The notes under the pieces are model-generated. The model made no database searches and was not told the origin of the DNA. It saw only the letters and a program-made list of their open reading frames with translations. Below, piece after piece: positions 1-8,548 of a stretch of 64,000 bases of DNA (positions within the stretch are counted from its first letter, which is position 1; each line of letters opens with the position of its first letter). Position numbers and translations under genes: made by a program. Location of the stretch: NCBI GenBank assembly GCA_023425865.1, contig JAFABV010000004.1, positions 1 to 64,000 of the forward strand, read 5' to 3'. Origin of the DNA: Bacteroidota bacterium (GTDB lineage Bacteria > Bacteroidota > Bacteroidia > Bacteroidales > Bacteroidaceae).

Positions 1-449
1 GAATTACGGTTTCCTCACCCTGCTCTTGTCTCACTTTCTGACTCCCGTTGCATTGCTTACAGCGATTGGCACTATACATACATTAACCCCTTCGGTGATA
101 ATGAAGCACCTACTATGGGCTCAGCTGACTCCCACCCATGAGCTTTTTATCGCACGTGTCTACACGCTGGGTGGGCCTCTCGGGGTAAGGCACTAACCTT
201 ATGACGGCCACAACCTCTTGGTTTACTGCTTTGGGGAGTACGTTTACCATTCGGGCTTCAACTTGTTTCGCAGTCTTACCCATGCCCATTTAGCCTTCTA
301 CCAAGTTTCTGTCCGTAGGCTCGGCCGTCTCGCTACGTGGCTTCCTTCATCCTTGACATTACTGACAACGACTTGCCTTTCGCTTCGCTTGGCGGTAAAT
401 ACCTGCGACTGGAGTTGAACCAGTTAGGTTTGTGTCATGCCCGACACAC
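1..449 (-). mobile_element. Group II intron 5' part (truncated by window edge)
   Basis: Read on the minus strand, the segment begins with GTGTG, the usual 5' end of group II introns (GUGYG). It continues as a long, non-coding, structured-looking sequence with many short helices and GNRA-like loops, the style of intron domain I. The first bases form a hairpin (TGTGTC / GACACA, 431-448). No credible protein is encoded here. A reverse transcriptase gene, if present, would lie left of the window. The 5' splice boundary would fall at 449, seven bases past the stem at 457-490, which is the insertion pattern known for group IIC introns. The class is inferred, and another structured RNA remains possible. 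Confidence 0.5.
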
Positions 450-456
450 GATGCAA

Positions 457-490
457 AAGATACTGCCAGTCCATAGCCCGGCAGTATCTT
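457..490 (-). terminator. Terminator downstream of susD
   Basis: An 11-bp perfect stem (457-467 pairs with 480-490, AAGATACTGCC arms) with a 12-base loop lies 60 bases past the susD stop. On the minus strand it is followed by TT and then TTGCATC. It should end the SusC/SusD transcript, and it is also the likely target hairpin of the adjacent intron. Confidence 0.7.
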
Positions 491-549
491 GACTTGCTAA
501 AAAATAAACTTCCGGAATGTCTTTCTGTACATCAGGAAAGACCTCCCTC

Positions 550-2298
550 CTACCAACCGGGATTCTGACTGATAGACTTGTTAAGGTCTAACTCATTGGA
601 AGGCACCGGATACTGATAGTATTTGGCGTTGAAGGTACGCGTGGCCTTGGTGGCAATGATGTATTTGTCGTTGTCGACAGATACTCCTGCGAGATTGTCG
701 ATGGTGCTCACATTGGCGCCACGGTTGATGTTAGGATACTTGTTGCTGTCGAGCTTGTCGAGCTGATGCCAGCGCACCAAATCCCAATAACGGTACCAGT
801 TGTCGCACATCAGTTCGCACCGGCGGCTCCGCCTGATCTCCCAGATGAGACTGCTCACACCCATATTGTTGGCTGGGTCGGCCACGGGGGTCAGCGTCAT
901 GGCCGGTAGACCGGCGCGCGCCTGCAGCAGATTGACACTCTTGTCGAGGTCGGCCTGCGTGGCAGTGCCCAGTTCGGCCTTGGCCTCAGCATAGTTGAGC
1001 AGTATCACGGCATACCAGTAAAGCGGCGCGTCGGTATAGCCCGTATTGGTGTTGGTGCGGTAATAGAGCGTCAGACTGGCATTGTCATACTTCCTCACGG
1101 TGTATCCCGTGCTCGAAGTCATCTCCGCCGGCAGGGCACCGTCGGGCGACGGGTTATTGCGCACCCATCCATGGCCGCTGAAACTGATGATAGAGTCTAC
1201 CAGCACAGCCAACCGCTTGTCTTTCCTCGACAGCAGTTGCTGTATCGAATAGTCGCCATTGGCATTGCGGTAAGCCTTGTCGTCGGTGTCGAGGGTGGTC
1301 GTGGCCTTCGGCTTTCCGTCGGTAAAGAGGAAGGCGTCGACGGCGTCTTTCGTGATGCCGTTCTGCGTGGTAGAGCTGCAGGTATAGTCCACGAGGCTGT
1401 GCATGACCACATCCTTGTCATAATGCCTGTAGAAGATCACCTCGCTGTTGCCGGCCAGGTCGAGCTGGTTGTAAATGGTGCCATACTGCGGAGTCAGCGA
1501 GTAGGTCTTGCTGTTCATCACCGCTTCGGCAGCGGCAGCGGCTTCCTGCAGATAGGTCTGCGCACGGGTGGCATCGGCGGCCTTGCCGTTGTCGGCTTGG
1601 GTGCGATACTTGGAGAAGGTGCCTTCGTAGAGGCAGATGTCGCTCTTCATGGCCAGCGCCATGTCCTTGCTCCAAAGGGTGCGGTCGGACGTGGCCGACA
1701 AGTTGGCAATGGCATAGTTGATATCGGCCAATACCGAGTCCATCACGACATCGCGGTCGGTGCGCGGACCATAAACGGCCTCGTCGGCAGGGTCGCTTAC
1801 GACGGTGCTCTCCCACTGCACATCACCATATTTGCGCACGAGCTGATAGTAGGCCCATGCCCTGTTGAGGCGGGCAATGGCCATGAAGCGGGCCTTCTGC
1901 GTACCGTCGAGGTCAGCGGTACGGAGACCGTCGAGCATGTAATTGATCTTTCTCACCTGCTTGAATCCCACCACGTTGGCGGCACTTCCATTCTCCCTCA
2001 TGCTTCCGCTCCACTCACTGGAGGTATTGGGAATGGTGGTGTAATACCAGTTGTCGAACAAGGGGTTGGCCTGGTCGTCAGACAGGCTGGTGAAATAAAA
2101 CCATCCGTAGGAGCTTCCGGTGTTATAGCCGATAAAATTATCGTAAAACCCATTGCTGTAACTCTCCACCTGATTGGCATTGCTCCAGAATGCCGGCGTA
2201 TTGGTAAAGGTGTCGCGCGGAGAGATGTCCAGCAGGTCGTTGCAGCCGGTCAGCATCAGGGCCGACGCCGCACACATATATATAATAGACTTTTTCAT
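550..2298 (-). CDS. SusD/RagB-family nutrient-binding lipoprotein
   Basis: 582 aa. The N-terminus has a lipoprotein signal with lipobox LTGC (Cys19), followed by the SusD-like opening NDLLDISPRDTFTN. The body has the helical TPR-like spacing of RagB/SusD proteins, and the C-terminus (RRCELMCDNWYRYWDLVRW, then YPVPSNELDLN) is typical of the family. It should sit on the outer face of the outer membrane as the lid of the SusC barrel and bind the incoming glycan or peptide. It lies 28 bases after the susC stop on the same strand, so the two are almost certainly cotranscribed. No enzyme gene accompanies the pair in this window, so the substrate cannot be named. Confidence 0.95.
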   Translation of the reverse strand: MKKSIIYMCAASALMLTGCNDLLDISPRDTFTNTPAFWSNANQVESYSNGFYDNFIGYNTGSSYGWFYFTSLSDDQANPLFDNWYYTTIPNTSSEWSGSMRENGSAANVVGFKQVRKINYMLDGLRTADLDGTQKARFMAIARLNRAWAYYQLVRKYGDVQWESTVVSDPADEAVYGPRTDRDVVMDSVLADINYAIANLSATSDRTLWSKDMALAMKSDICLYEGTFSKYRTQADNGKAADATRAQTYLQEAAAAAEAVMNSKTYSLTPQYGTIYNQLDLAGNSEVIFYRHYDKDVVMHSLVDYTCSSTTQNGITKDAVDAFLFTDGKPKATTTLDTDDKAYRNANGDYSIQQLLSRKDKRLAVLVDSIISFSGHGWVRNNPSPDGALPAEMTSSTGYTVRKYDNASLTLYYRTNTNTGYTDAPLYWYAVILLNYAEAKAELGTATQADLDKSVNLLQARAGLPAMTLTPVADPANNMGVSSLIWEIRRSRRCELMCDNWYRYWDLVRWHQLDKLDSNKYPNINRGANVSTIDNLAGVSVDNDKYIIATKATRTFNAKYYQYPVPSNELDLNKSISQNPGW

Positions 2299-2326
2299 AT
2301 CATCATTGTTTAGAGATTATCACGAC

Positions 2327-5300
2327 TTAGAATGTAAGCTGCAGTCCCACTGCCCATGAGCGGGTAATAGGCTGGGTGCGTCCCCATCCACCGTAAGCCA
2401 CGCCTTGTCCATCGTTGATTTCGGGATCGAGCGGCAGGTCGCCGCTGCCCTTGTGGAGAAGGAACAGGTTATTGGCCGAAGCATATACGCGCAGTGACTG
2501 GATGTAGGCCTTGCGTGTGAGCGACTGGGGCAGTGTGTAACCCAGGGTGACACTCTTCAGGCGGAGATACGACATGTCTACCAGATATTTAGACTGCGGA
2601 TAATAGTTGTGCTCACCGCCTGCTGCTGACAGTGCCGACACATTGCCCGAACCCTCATTGCCTGGCCAAAGGGCAGGATAAGCATTGCTCTCGCTGATGT
2701 TCACGATATTGTTTTCCGGGTCATAGATGTTGTAACTCGTCTGGTGAGCATAGATGGCGAGGTCGGCATTGCGCATCTCGGGGAAGTTGAAAGCCGACAG
2801 TGTCCACATGTCACGCTTGCCCACGCCCTGGAAGAAGAGGTCGAGGTCGAAGCCTTTATAGGTTCCACCCACCCTGAAACTGTACTCATAGCGAGGCAAC
2901 TGGTTGCCGATGACTTTCAGGTCGCCATGGTCTTCGAGGGTTCCCTTGCCGCCACTGATCACGCCATCACCGTCTAAATCCTTAAACTTGATGTCGCCGG
3001 GACCATAGACGAAGTTGTCGGTCTGGATGCCGGTCTGGTCGGCAACACCTTTCTTATATATCCAACTGCCATCAGCGTTCTTGCCGCTGAAGTCGTCCTC
3101 GGTGAAGTATCGGTCGGTCTCAAAGCCCCAGATGTCGCCCCAGTTTTGCCCCTCGTAGGCATAACGGGTATCGCCGGTGTGACCGATAATCTTGGAAGTG
3201 GTGTTCCACTTGTTCACCTTCACCTTCGAGTCGCCTATGCTGAAGTTGGCGTAGAGCCCGAGGTCTTTGTTGAGCTGCCTGCGCCAGGCAAGGCTCAGCT
3301 CCCATCCACGCGAGAGCAGTTCGCCGGCATTGGTGTAGGGTGCGCTTGTACCCACGGCCGAAGGCAGTGCGGTGCCCGGAGCCAGCATGTCTTTGGTAAG
3401 GCGCGAGAACACCTCGGCGGTGAGCGTCAGCTCATTGTCGAAGAAGCCTAAGTCGATACCGAAGTTGGTGGTCTGGATGCGCTCCCAAGTAAGGGCGGAG
3501 TTCACCCATGTGGGCATGGTAAAGGCATTGAGCTTCGTGGCTCCCTTGTTGAGCCATAGACCCTGGTAGGCCTCTGTGGTAGAGAGGAACATATTATCTC
3601 CGATGGCCTCGTTTCCGATTTCACCATACGAGAAGCGCAGTTTACCGTTAGACACCACTGAGCGCAGGTTCTTCCAATAAGCCTCCTCGCTGAAACGGTA
3701 GCCCAAAGAGAAGCTGGGGAAGAAAGCCCACTGGTCGCCGCTGCGGAAACGCGACGAACCGTCGTATCTGCCGTTGAGCTCTAAGAGGTAAATGCCCTTA
3801 TAATCGTAATTGATACGGCCGAAATATCCTGCCGACGCACGGTCGCCGGTGGCACCGTCGATAGTGGCCTTGGTCAGGTCGCCATAAGCCAGGTTGAGCT
3901 CCGGATAGTTCTCATCGTAGAGCTGCGTGCGGCGCACGTAGAAGTAATCAGACTTATACTTTTCGCCATTCACGCCTACCATGACGTTCAGGTTATGCGC
4001 TTCGTTCCAGTTATGCGCGTAATTCATGTAGGCATTGGCTGTCCACCGGTCGCTCTTGCGGTTCCACCGGGTGGCGTCAGAGTTGCTCAAGCCCACGATG
4101 TACTGCGGGCTGACGCCACTCCAGTTCATGCCGTAGATGCTCTTGTTGGAAGCCTTGTAGTTAAACTGGTCTATCTCGTACGTGAAGTCGGCGTTCAGCG
4201 TCAGGTCTTTGGTGATATGTGCCTGCGCGTACGTGTTGAGCCTAATCTCGTCATGCGTATTCTGCAAACGGTTGCAGTCTTTCTGCATGGCTATCATGCG
4301 GTAGTCGTACTGTTTGCCGTCGGCATCCTGGTAAATGCCCGAGGGAATGAAAAACGAGCCCCATCTCCATATATACTGGTAAATATTGGTCCAGGGATCG
4401 GCTCTGCTCATGTCGCGACGGGAGAAGTTCACGCGTGTCCCTACGGTGAGCCAGTCGGTGATGTCGGTCTTGAGGTTCACCGTGGCGTTGTATCTCTTGC
4501 GCTTGGCAGGATTTATCTTCATGACGTCCTGCTTGGCATCGTAGCTCAGCGAGGTGTAGAACGAGGTTCTGCCGCTGGCCCCGGTGACGCTCAAATTGTG
4601 CGATGTGGAGGGTGCGGCATTGTCGTACCAGATGTCCTGGATGTCGTAATCGGCATAATAGAGCGCCTGCTTTCCGCTGAAATAATAGTCGCCCACTTGG
4701 TTCATGTCCTGGTAAGGCTGCATCACCGAGTAACCCTTCTTGCCGGAATGCTGCTGCTGCCAAGCCTCGGCGTATGGCAGGAGCTTGTCGAAATACATGC
4801 CGAAGAGCTCAGGAACGCTCTCTCCTGCTCGCGCTTTGGCACGCAGTCCGGCCTGCAGCTGTTCGGGCACGGTGGGGAAGTCGGGCAGATACGTAGACTG
4901 GTCCCACGCAAACTGCATGTTGTATTTCACCGATACACGGTCGCCCTTGTTGGCCTGCTTGGTGGTGATCAGGATCACGCCAAAGGCCGCGCGACTACCG
5001 TAGATGGCCGACGACGAGGCGTCTTTAAGCACTGATATGGAGGCGATGTCGTTTCCGTTCACCATCGTGAGATCGTCGGTAGGTACGCCGTCTATCACGA
5101 TGAGTGGCGACGACTTCTGGCCGTTAGACAGTGTGCCCAGTCCGCGGATAGACAGCGAGGGCGAAGAATCGAGGTCACCGTTGTTGCTCAATACCGTCAA
5201 TCCCGGCACGGCACCCTGCAGTGCCTTGGCCACATCCTGTTCGGGACGGCTGCCCAAGGTCTTGTCGAGGTCTACATTGGCCACGGCACCCGTGAGGTTT

Positions 5301-5674
5301 ACCTTCTTTTGCTGGCCGTAGCCCACCACCACAACCTCATCGAGCAGGGCGTTGTCTTCTTGCATGACGATGCGCATGTCGTTCTTAACACCTGTTACCA
5401 CCGTCTTAAAACCGAGATATACTACCTGAACCTTAGCCTTACTGCCCACATTGAGAGAGAAGTTTCCTTTGGCATCCGATATGGTTGCCCGAGTGGTGCC
5501 CACCTCAGTGATGCTCGCGCCGACAATCGGATTGCCCTCCGCATCAACCACCGTGCCGGTAATGCCAACCGTGGCTTGCTCCACGCCTTGCAGTGCCGGG
5601 GCAGCAAAAGCATTGTTGCTTGCTAACCAGCCTGTAAGCATGAGCGCTCCAAACAGAATAAAATGTCTTTTCAT
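2327..5674 (-). CDS. SusC/RagA-family TonB-dependent transporter
   Basis: About 1115 aa from the ATG at 5674. A further in-frame ATG at 5713 would put 13 odd residues before the signal peptide MKRHFILFGALMLTGW. After the signal come a carboxypeptidase-regulatory-like domain (about residues 40-125, GTVVDAEGNPIVGASI), the TonB-box region DEVVVVGYGQQKKVNLTGAV, a plug domain (LIVIDGVPTDD, SVLKDASSSAIYGSRA) and a long beta-barrel ending in aromatic LQLTF. There is no N-terminal STN domain, so it is an ordinary transporter and not a sigma-signalling transducer. It imports the ligand captured by the SusD partner. Confidence 0.95.
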   Translation of the reverse strand: MKRHFILFGALMLTGWLASNNAFAAPALQGVEQATVGITGTVVDAEGNPIVGASITEVGTTRATISDAKGNFSLNVGSKAKVQVVYLGFKTVVTGVKNDMRIVMQEDNALLDEVVVVGYGQQKKVNLTGAVANVDLDKTLGSRPEQDVAKALQGAVPGLTVLSNNGDLDSSPSLSIRGLGTLSNGQKSSPLIVIDGVPTDDLTMVNGNDIASISVLKDASSSAIYGSRAAFGVILITTKQANKGDRVSVKYNMQFAWDQSTYLPDFPTVPEQLQAGLRAKARAGESVPELFGMYFDKLLPYAEAWQQQHSGKKGYSVMQPYQDMNQVGDYYFSGKQALYYADYDIQDIWYDNAAPSTSHNLSVTGASGRTSFYTSLSYDAKQDVMKINPAKRKRYNATVNLKTDITDWLTVGTRVNFSRRDMSRADPWTNIYQYIWRWGSFFIPSGIYQDADGKQYDYRMIAMQKDCNRLQNTHDEIRLNTYAQAHITKDLTLNADFTYEIDQFNYKASNKSIYGMNWSGVSPQYIVGLSNSDATRWNRKSDRWTANAYMNYAHNWNEAHNLNVMVGVNGEKYKSDYFYVRRTQLYDENYPELNLAYGDLTKATIDGATGDRASAGYFGRINYDYKGIYLLELNGRYDGSSRFRSGDQWAFFPSFSLGYRFSEEAYWKNLRSVVSNGKLRFSYGEIGNEAIGDNMFLSTTEAYQGLWLNKGATKLNAFTMPTWVNSALTWERIQTTNFGIDLGFFDNELTLTAEVFSRLTKDMLAPGTALPSAVGTSAPYTNAGELLSRGWELSLAWRRQLNKDLGLYANFSIGDSKVKVNKWNTTSKIIGHTGDTRYAYEGQNWGDIWGFETDRYFTEDDFSGKNADGSWIYKKGVADQTGIQTDNFVYGPGDIKFKDLDGDGVISGGKGTLEDHGDLKVIGNQLPRYEYSFRVGGTYKGFDLDLFFQGVGKRDMWTLSAFNFPEMRNADLAIYAHQTSYNIYDPENNIVNISESNAYPALWPGNEGSGNVSALSAAGGEHNYYPQSKYLVDMSYLRLKSVTLGYTLPQSLTRKAYIQSLRVYASANNLFLLHKGSGDLPLDPEINDGQGVAYGGWGRTQPITRSWAVGLQLTF

Positions 5675-6595
5675 AAGCAATGATAGATAGTAGTGATGAA
5701 TGTTTATATACAACGATTATTAAAAACGACGGGAAGGTTTTGCCTTGGATATAGGGCTGTGCCGTCAAAAAGAAGCAACGCTCAGTACTATTTTGCGTTC
5801 TTATCTTATCTATATGCAAATATGGGATAAAAAAATGAATCACGCAAGTAAAAACACTTATTTTTGAAAAGAAATTTTTTTTATGTACCAATGTGTTACA
5901 CGGTTTACATGCCAAAACGCGTCAACTTCTCAGCAGGAAAAAGCCGGAGGCCATGCTCGCGCGGTGGCGTTGGGCGTGTTGCCCGTAGCTGGTCCTTGAC
6001 GCGCGAGCCTCGCGCTGAGACATTATGCCCGTGCCTCGCGAAGCGCCAAACCATTGAGCGGCTGTGGCGACAACGCCTCTGAAAGGGGCGCCCCACGGCG
6101 CTATGGGTTAATACAATCGCCCTTATTCTGATACGCCTCGGCCAGTACGATAAGAAGATACCGGCGTGGAGGGCAAATCATTCTATACAGAACCATAAAA
6201 TAATTCTATATAAAACCATCGGATGATTTAATATAGAACCATCGGATAATTCTATATAAAACCATATCGTGATTCTATATTAAAGTATAAGATGATTCGG
6301 GCGGAACGACAAAACGCAGAAGTGGCGCAGGCATGAAGCAACGGGCGCTATGACACCACGAATTGGCCTCTGGGCAAGGTGCTGTGGGGGCATAACGCCA
6401 CGGCAACTCATCGCCATTGTGCCTGGGCTAACGAGTGAAAGACTGCCCGATGCACCATCTAAGTTTCCTTAGTCCGGTGTTGGGCACGACAGAAGGGCAT
6501 CTACGTCTCAAGTCAGGGCCACCGCATCGTTGACACCTTACTCGTCAGAGTCAACTCATATAATAAGGTATAATACGCTGCCGAGATAAAAACGG
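5675..6595. other. Long intergenic region upstream of susC
   Basis: No gene seen in 0.9 kb. The first 200 bases are AT-rich and hold a weak minus-strand promoter candidate for susC (CATATTTG at 5817-5824 with CTTG 20 bases upstream, each one base off consensus). From about 5915 to 6110 the DNA is GC-rich with short dyads such as the palindrome GGGGCGCCCC at 6085-6094. A 23-bp repeat array occupies 6181-6334 and is listed separately. From 6335 to 6595 nothing recognisable was found. Confidence 0.6.
6181..6334 (+). repeat. 23-bp tandem array 1 with conserved flank
   Basis: Five units start at 6181, 6204, 6227, 6250 and 6273, an exact 23-bp period. Each has a 16-bp core (TTCTATATAAAACCAT and variants; unit 3 has TTTAATATAGAACCAT) plus a 7-bp linker such as CGGATGA or CGGATAA. 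At the sixth phase (6296) the core is replaced by TTCGGG and a 39-bp flank ending GTGGCGCAGGCAT. That flank reappears after array 2. Function unknown. Confidence 0.9.
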
Positions 6596-7207
6596 TCAGC
6601 GGTTGAGCCACTCGATCAGCATGAGTTCGATGCAATAGGGGTAAAGATCCTTGAACCTTTCGTTGAGCAACTTGAGGGCGCGACTGATATGGCGCTCCAC
6701 AATCTTGATCGAGATACCCAGCCTTTCGGCAATCTCCCGGTTCTTGAGGCCCTCGAAGCGGCTGATTTCAAAAATCTCCTTTGTACGCTCAGGCAGTTCG
6801 CTCAGCACCTCGTCGATTTGCTGCTTAAGTTCTTCGTACAGCAGTTCGTATTCGGGATTATCAAGTAAATCTGTGTGGTAGATGCGTTCCCAAGTCTCTA
6901 CGGTCTCTGATTGGTCTACGATGTGACTGGTTTTTACGGCCTCGTTGCGCAGGTAGTTCAGGCAGTTGTTGCGCACCATACGAAACAGCAGTGCCTGGAC
7001 CGACGTAAAACAGATGGTGTCTTGACGCTCCCAAAGTTTCAGAAAACTGTCTTGGAGAATGTCTTCCACGGCATCGAGGTCGGGCACAAAGTGCAGGGCA
7101 TAACGCTGCAGACGCGGATAGTAGGTAGAAAAGAGGTACTTGTAAGCCTCCGGCGTACGGGTCTTCAAGTCATGTATCAATCTTTCTGGATCAGCATAGA
7201 TGTTCAT
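6596..7207 (-). CDS. ECF (FecI-like) RNA polymerase sigma factor
   Basis: 203 aa. It has the sigma-70 region 2 block (YLFSTYYPRLQRYALHFV, DAVEDILQDSFLKLWE) and the region 4 helix-turn-helix (LPERTKEIFEISRFEGLKNREIAERLGISIKIVERHISRALKLL). This is the usual architecture of the Bacteroidetes ECF sigma factors that control SusC/SusD loci. Its anti-sigma gene is divergent, 234 bases away, followed by the STN-bearing SusC transducer, so it should switch on the locus at 8549-16828. A TATTTTTG -7 element lies about 33 bases upstream of its ATG. Confidence 0.95.
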   Translation of the reverse strand: MNIYADPERLIHDLKTRTPEAYKYLFSTYYPRLQRYALHFVPDLDAVEDILQDSFLKLWERQDTICFTSVQALLFRMVRNNCLNYLRNEAVKTSHIVDQSETVETWERIYHTDLLDNPEYELLYEELKQQIDEVLSELPERTKEIFEISRFEGLKNREIAERLGISIKIVERHISRALKLLNERFKDLYPYCIELMLIEWLNR

Positions 7208-7239
7208 GTGTACCTCTGTTTTTGGTGATTATCGCCTTG

Positions 7240-7247
7240 CAAAAATA
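7240..7247 (-). promoter_or_regulatory. -7 promoter element of the ECF sigma gene
   Basis: TATTTTTG on the minus strand matches the Bacteroidetes -7 consensus TAnnTTTG and gives a leader of roughly 25 bases before the ATG at 7207. No clear TTTG -33 partner is present, so this is a partial match. Confidence 0.4.
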
Positions 7248-7441
7248 CAAAAACTTTGCAGTTAAAAGCCTTTCTGACAAGAATTATCGTTAAAAAAATA
7301 ATATTTACATGGCAAAACCTTAATACGAAGCCCCGCGGGCAATAACTAAAAAAAAATATGTAAACTCAAAAAAAAATGGTTAGGGGGTGATGGGTAGATG
7401 AGGGTGTTTCGTGTTATAAAGATACAAAACCTATTCAATAC

Positions 7442-8407
7442 ATGACCGACGACATCCATATCATAGCTATTCGCTACTTCGATGGCACCATCACCAAAGA
7501 AGAGGAAACGCGCCTCGAAGCCTACGTGAATGCAGACCCTGAGCACCTGATTCAGTTTCGCGATTGGGAAGCTGAATGGGCCGAGACCCACCCCATGAGC
7601 AGTCAGGCCGAAGCGTCGTACGAGCGTTTTGTGAAACTGACACAAGAACGCTTACAGCAGCGCAAAGGCATCTACCGCATTTGGCGCAGGGTGGCCGCTG
7701 TAGCAGCCGTTGTCGTGTTGATGGCCGGAAGTGCCTTCACGGCATGGCAGTTAGCTGGCAACGTGCCCGAAAATTACTACACCTGCAACGTGCCCTATGG
7801 CAGCAAGACCTGTATAGAACTGCCTGACGGCTCGCTGGTATGGCTCAATGCCGGCTCGAAGTTGCGCTATTCTACACGCTTTAATGCCGACAATCGCGTG
7901 GTGGAACTTGATGGTGAGGGGTATTTTGACGTGCGCCATCAGAATGGTAAGACCTTTGTGGTAAAGACCCAGGCATGCGACGTGACGGTAAAAGGCACCC
8001 GTTTCGACGTGGCGGCCTACAGCGACGACCCCACGACAGCCGTGTCGCTGATGCAGGGCAGCGTGCAGGTGAACAGTAGTAGCGATGAACTCACCATACG
8101 GCCCGAGGAGAAAGTGGTCGTAGACAAGACGTCGGGTAAAATATCAAAGGCTGTCTATGCGGCCACGGCCAACACCTGGATTGACAACAACCTCGACTTC
8201 GAGGCCATAACGCTCAGTGAACTTACCCGCATCCTTGCCCGCCAGTTCAACGTACATTTTGTCATTCAGTCGGCACGATTGGCCGATATGCGGTTCTCCG
8301 TCATCTTAAAGCAAAAGGAGAATATCGCCGATGTGATGGACGCCCTGCAGACCATCCAACCGATGAAAATAGTAAGAAAAGGAAAATATATCTACATCTC
8401 TGACTGA
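7442..8407 (+). CDS. FecR-family anti-sigma factor
   Basis: 321 aa. The cytoplasmic N-terminal domain (about residues 1-80, starting MTDDIHIIAIRYFDGTITKEE) is followed by one membrane segment (about 83-103, VAAVAAVVVLMAGSAFTAW). A periplasmic FecR domain follows (YNVPYGSKTCIELPDGSLVWLNAGSKLRY-type motif, then ELDGEGYFDV and VKTQACDVTVKGTRFDV), and last comes a C-terminal DUF4974-like domain (AITLSELTRILARQFNVHF). It relays the state of the SusC STN domain to the sigma factor encoded divergently at 6596-7207. In many Bacteroides loci the two genes are codirectional, so the divergent layout is a variant. Confidence 0.93.
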   Translation: MTDDIHIIAIRYFDGTITKEEETRLEAYVNADPEHLIQFRDWEAEWAETHPMSSQAEASYERFVKLTQERLQQRKGIYRIWRRVAAVAAVVVLMAGSAFTAWQLAGNVPENYYTCNVPYGSKTCIELPDGSLVWLNAGSKLRYSTRFNADNRVVELDGEGYFDVRHQNGKTFVVKTQACDVTVKGTRFDVAAYSDDPTTAVSLMQGSVQVNSSSDELTIRPEEKVVVDKTSGKISKAVYAATANTWIDNNLDFEAITLSELTRILARQFNVHFVIQSARLADMRFSVILKQKENIADVMDALQTIQPMKIVRKGKYIYISD

Positions 8408-8548
8408 TCTTATCGGGTTCTAACCGAAAATTCACGATACATAACCGTAGCACACAAGGTCCTGGCCTTGCGCAAGGGAACTGTGCGCCCTCGAAATAGA
8501 GAATATTTGACAATAAGACAACCTAATGTATTTTAAATGTAGAAAACT

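Noticed and set aside
1171..2313. 380-codon ORF on the plus strand opposite susD
   Set aside because: It is a mirror of the susD frame with no family motif; susD has a lipobox, full-length match and operon context.
3995..5035. 346-codon ORF on the plus strand opposite susC
   Set aside because: Antisense shadow of the TonB-dependent transporter, low-complexity composition and no recognisable motif.
6181..6288. CRISPR array
   Set aside because: The repeat is only 16 bp, linkers are 7 bp and similar to each other, and no cas gene is present.
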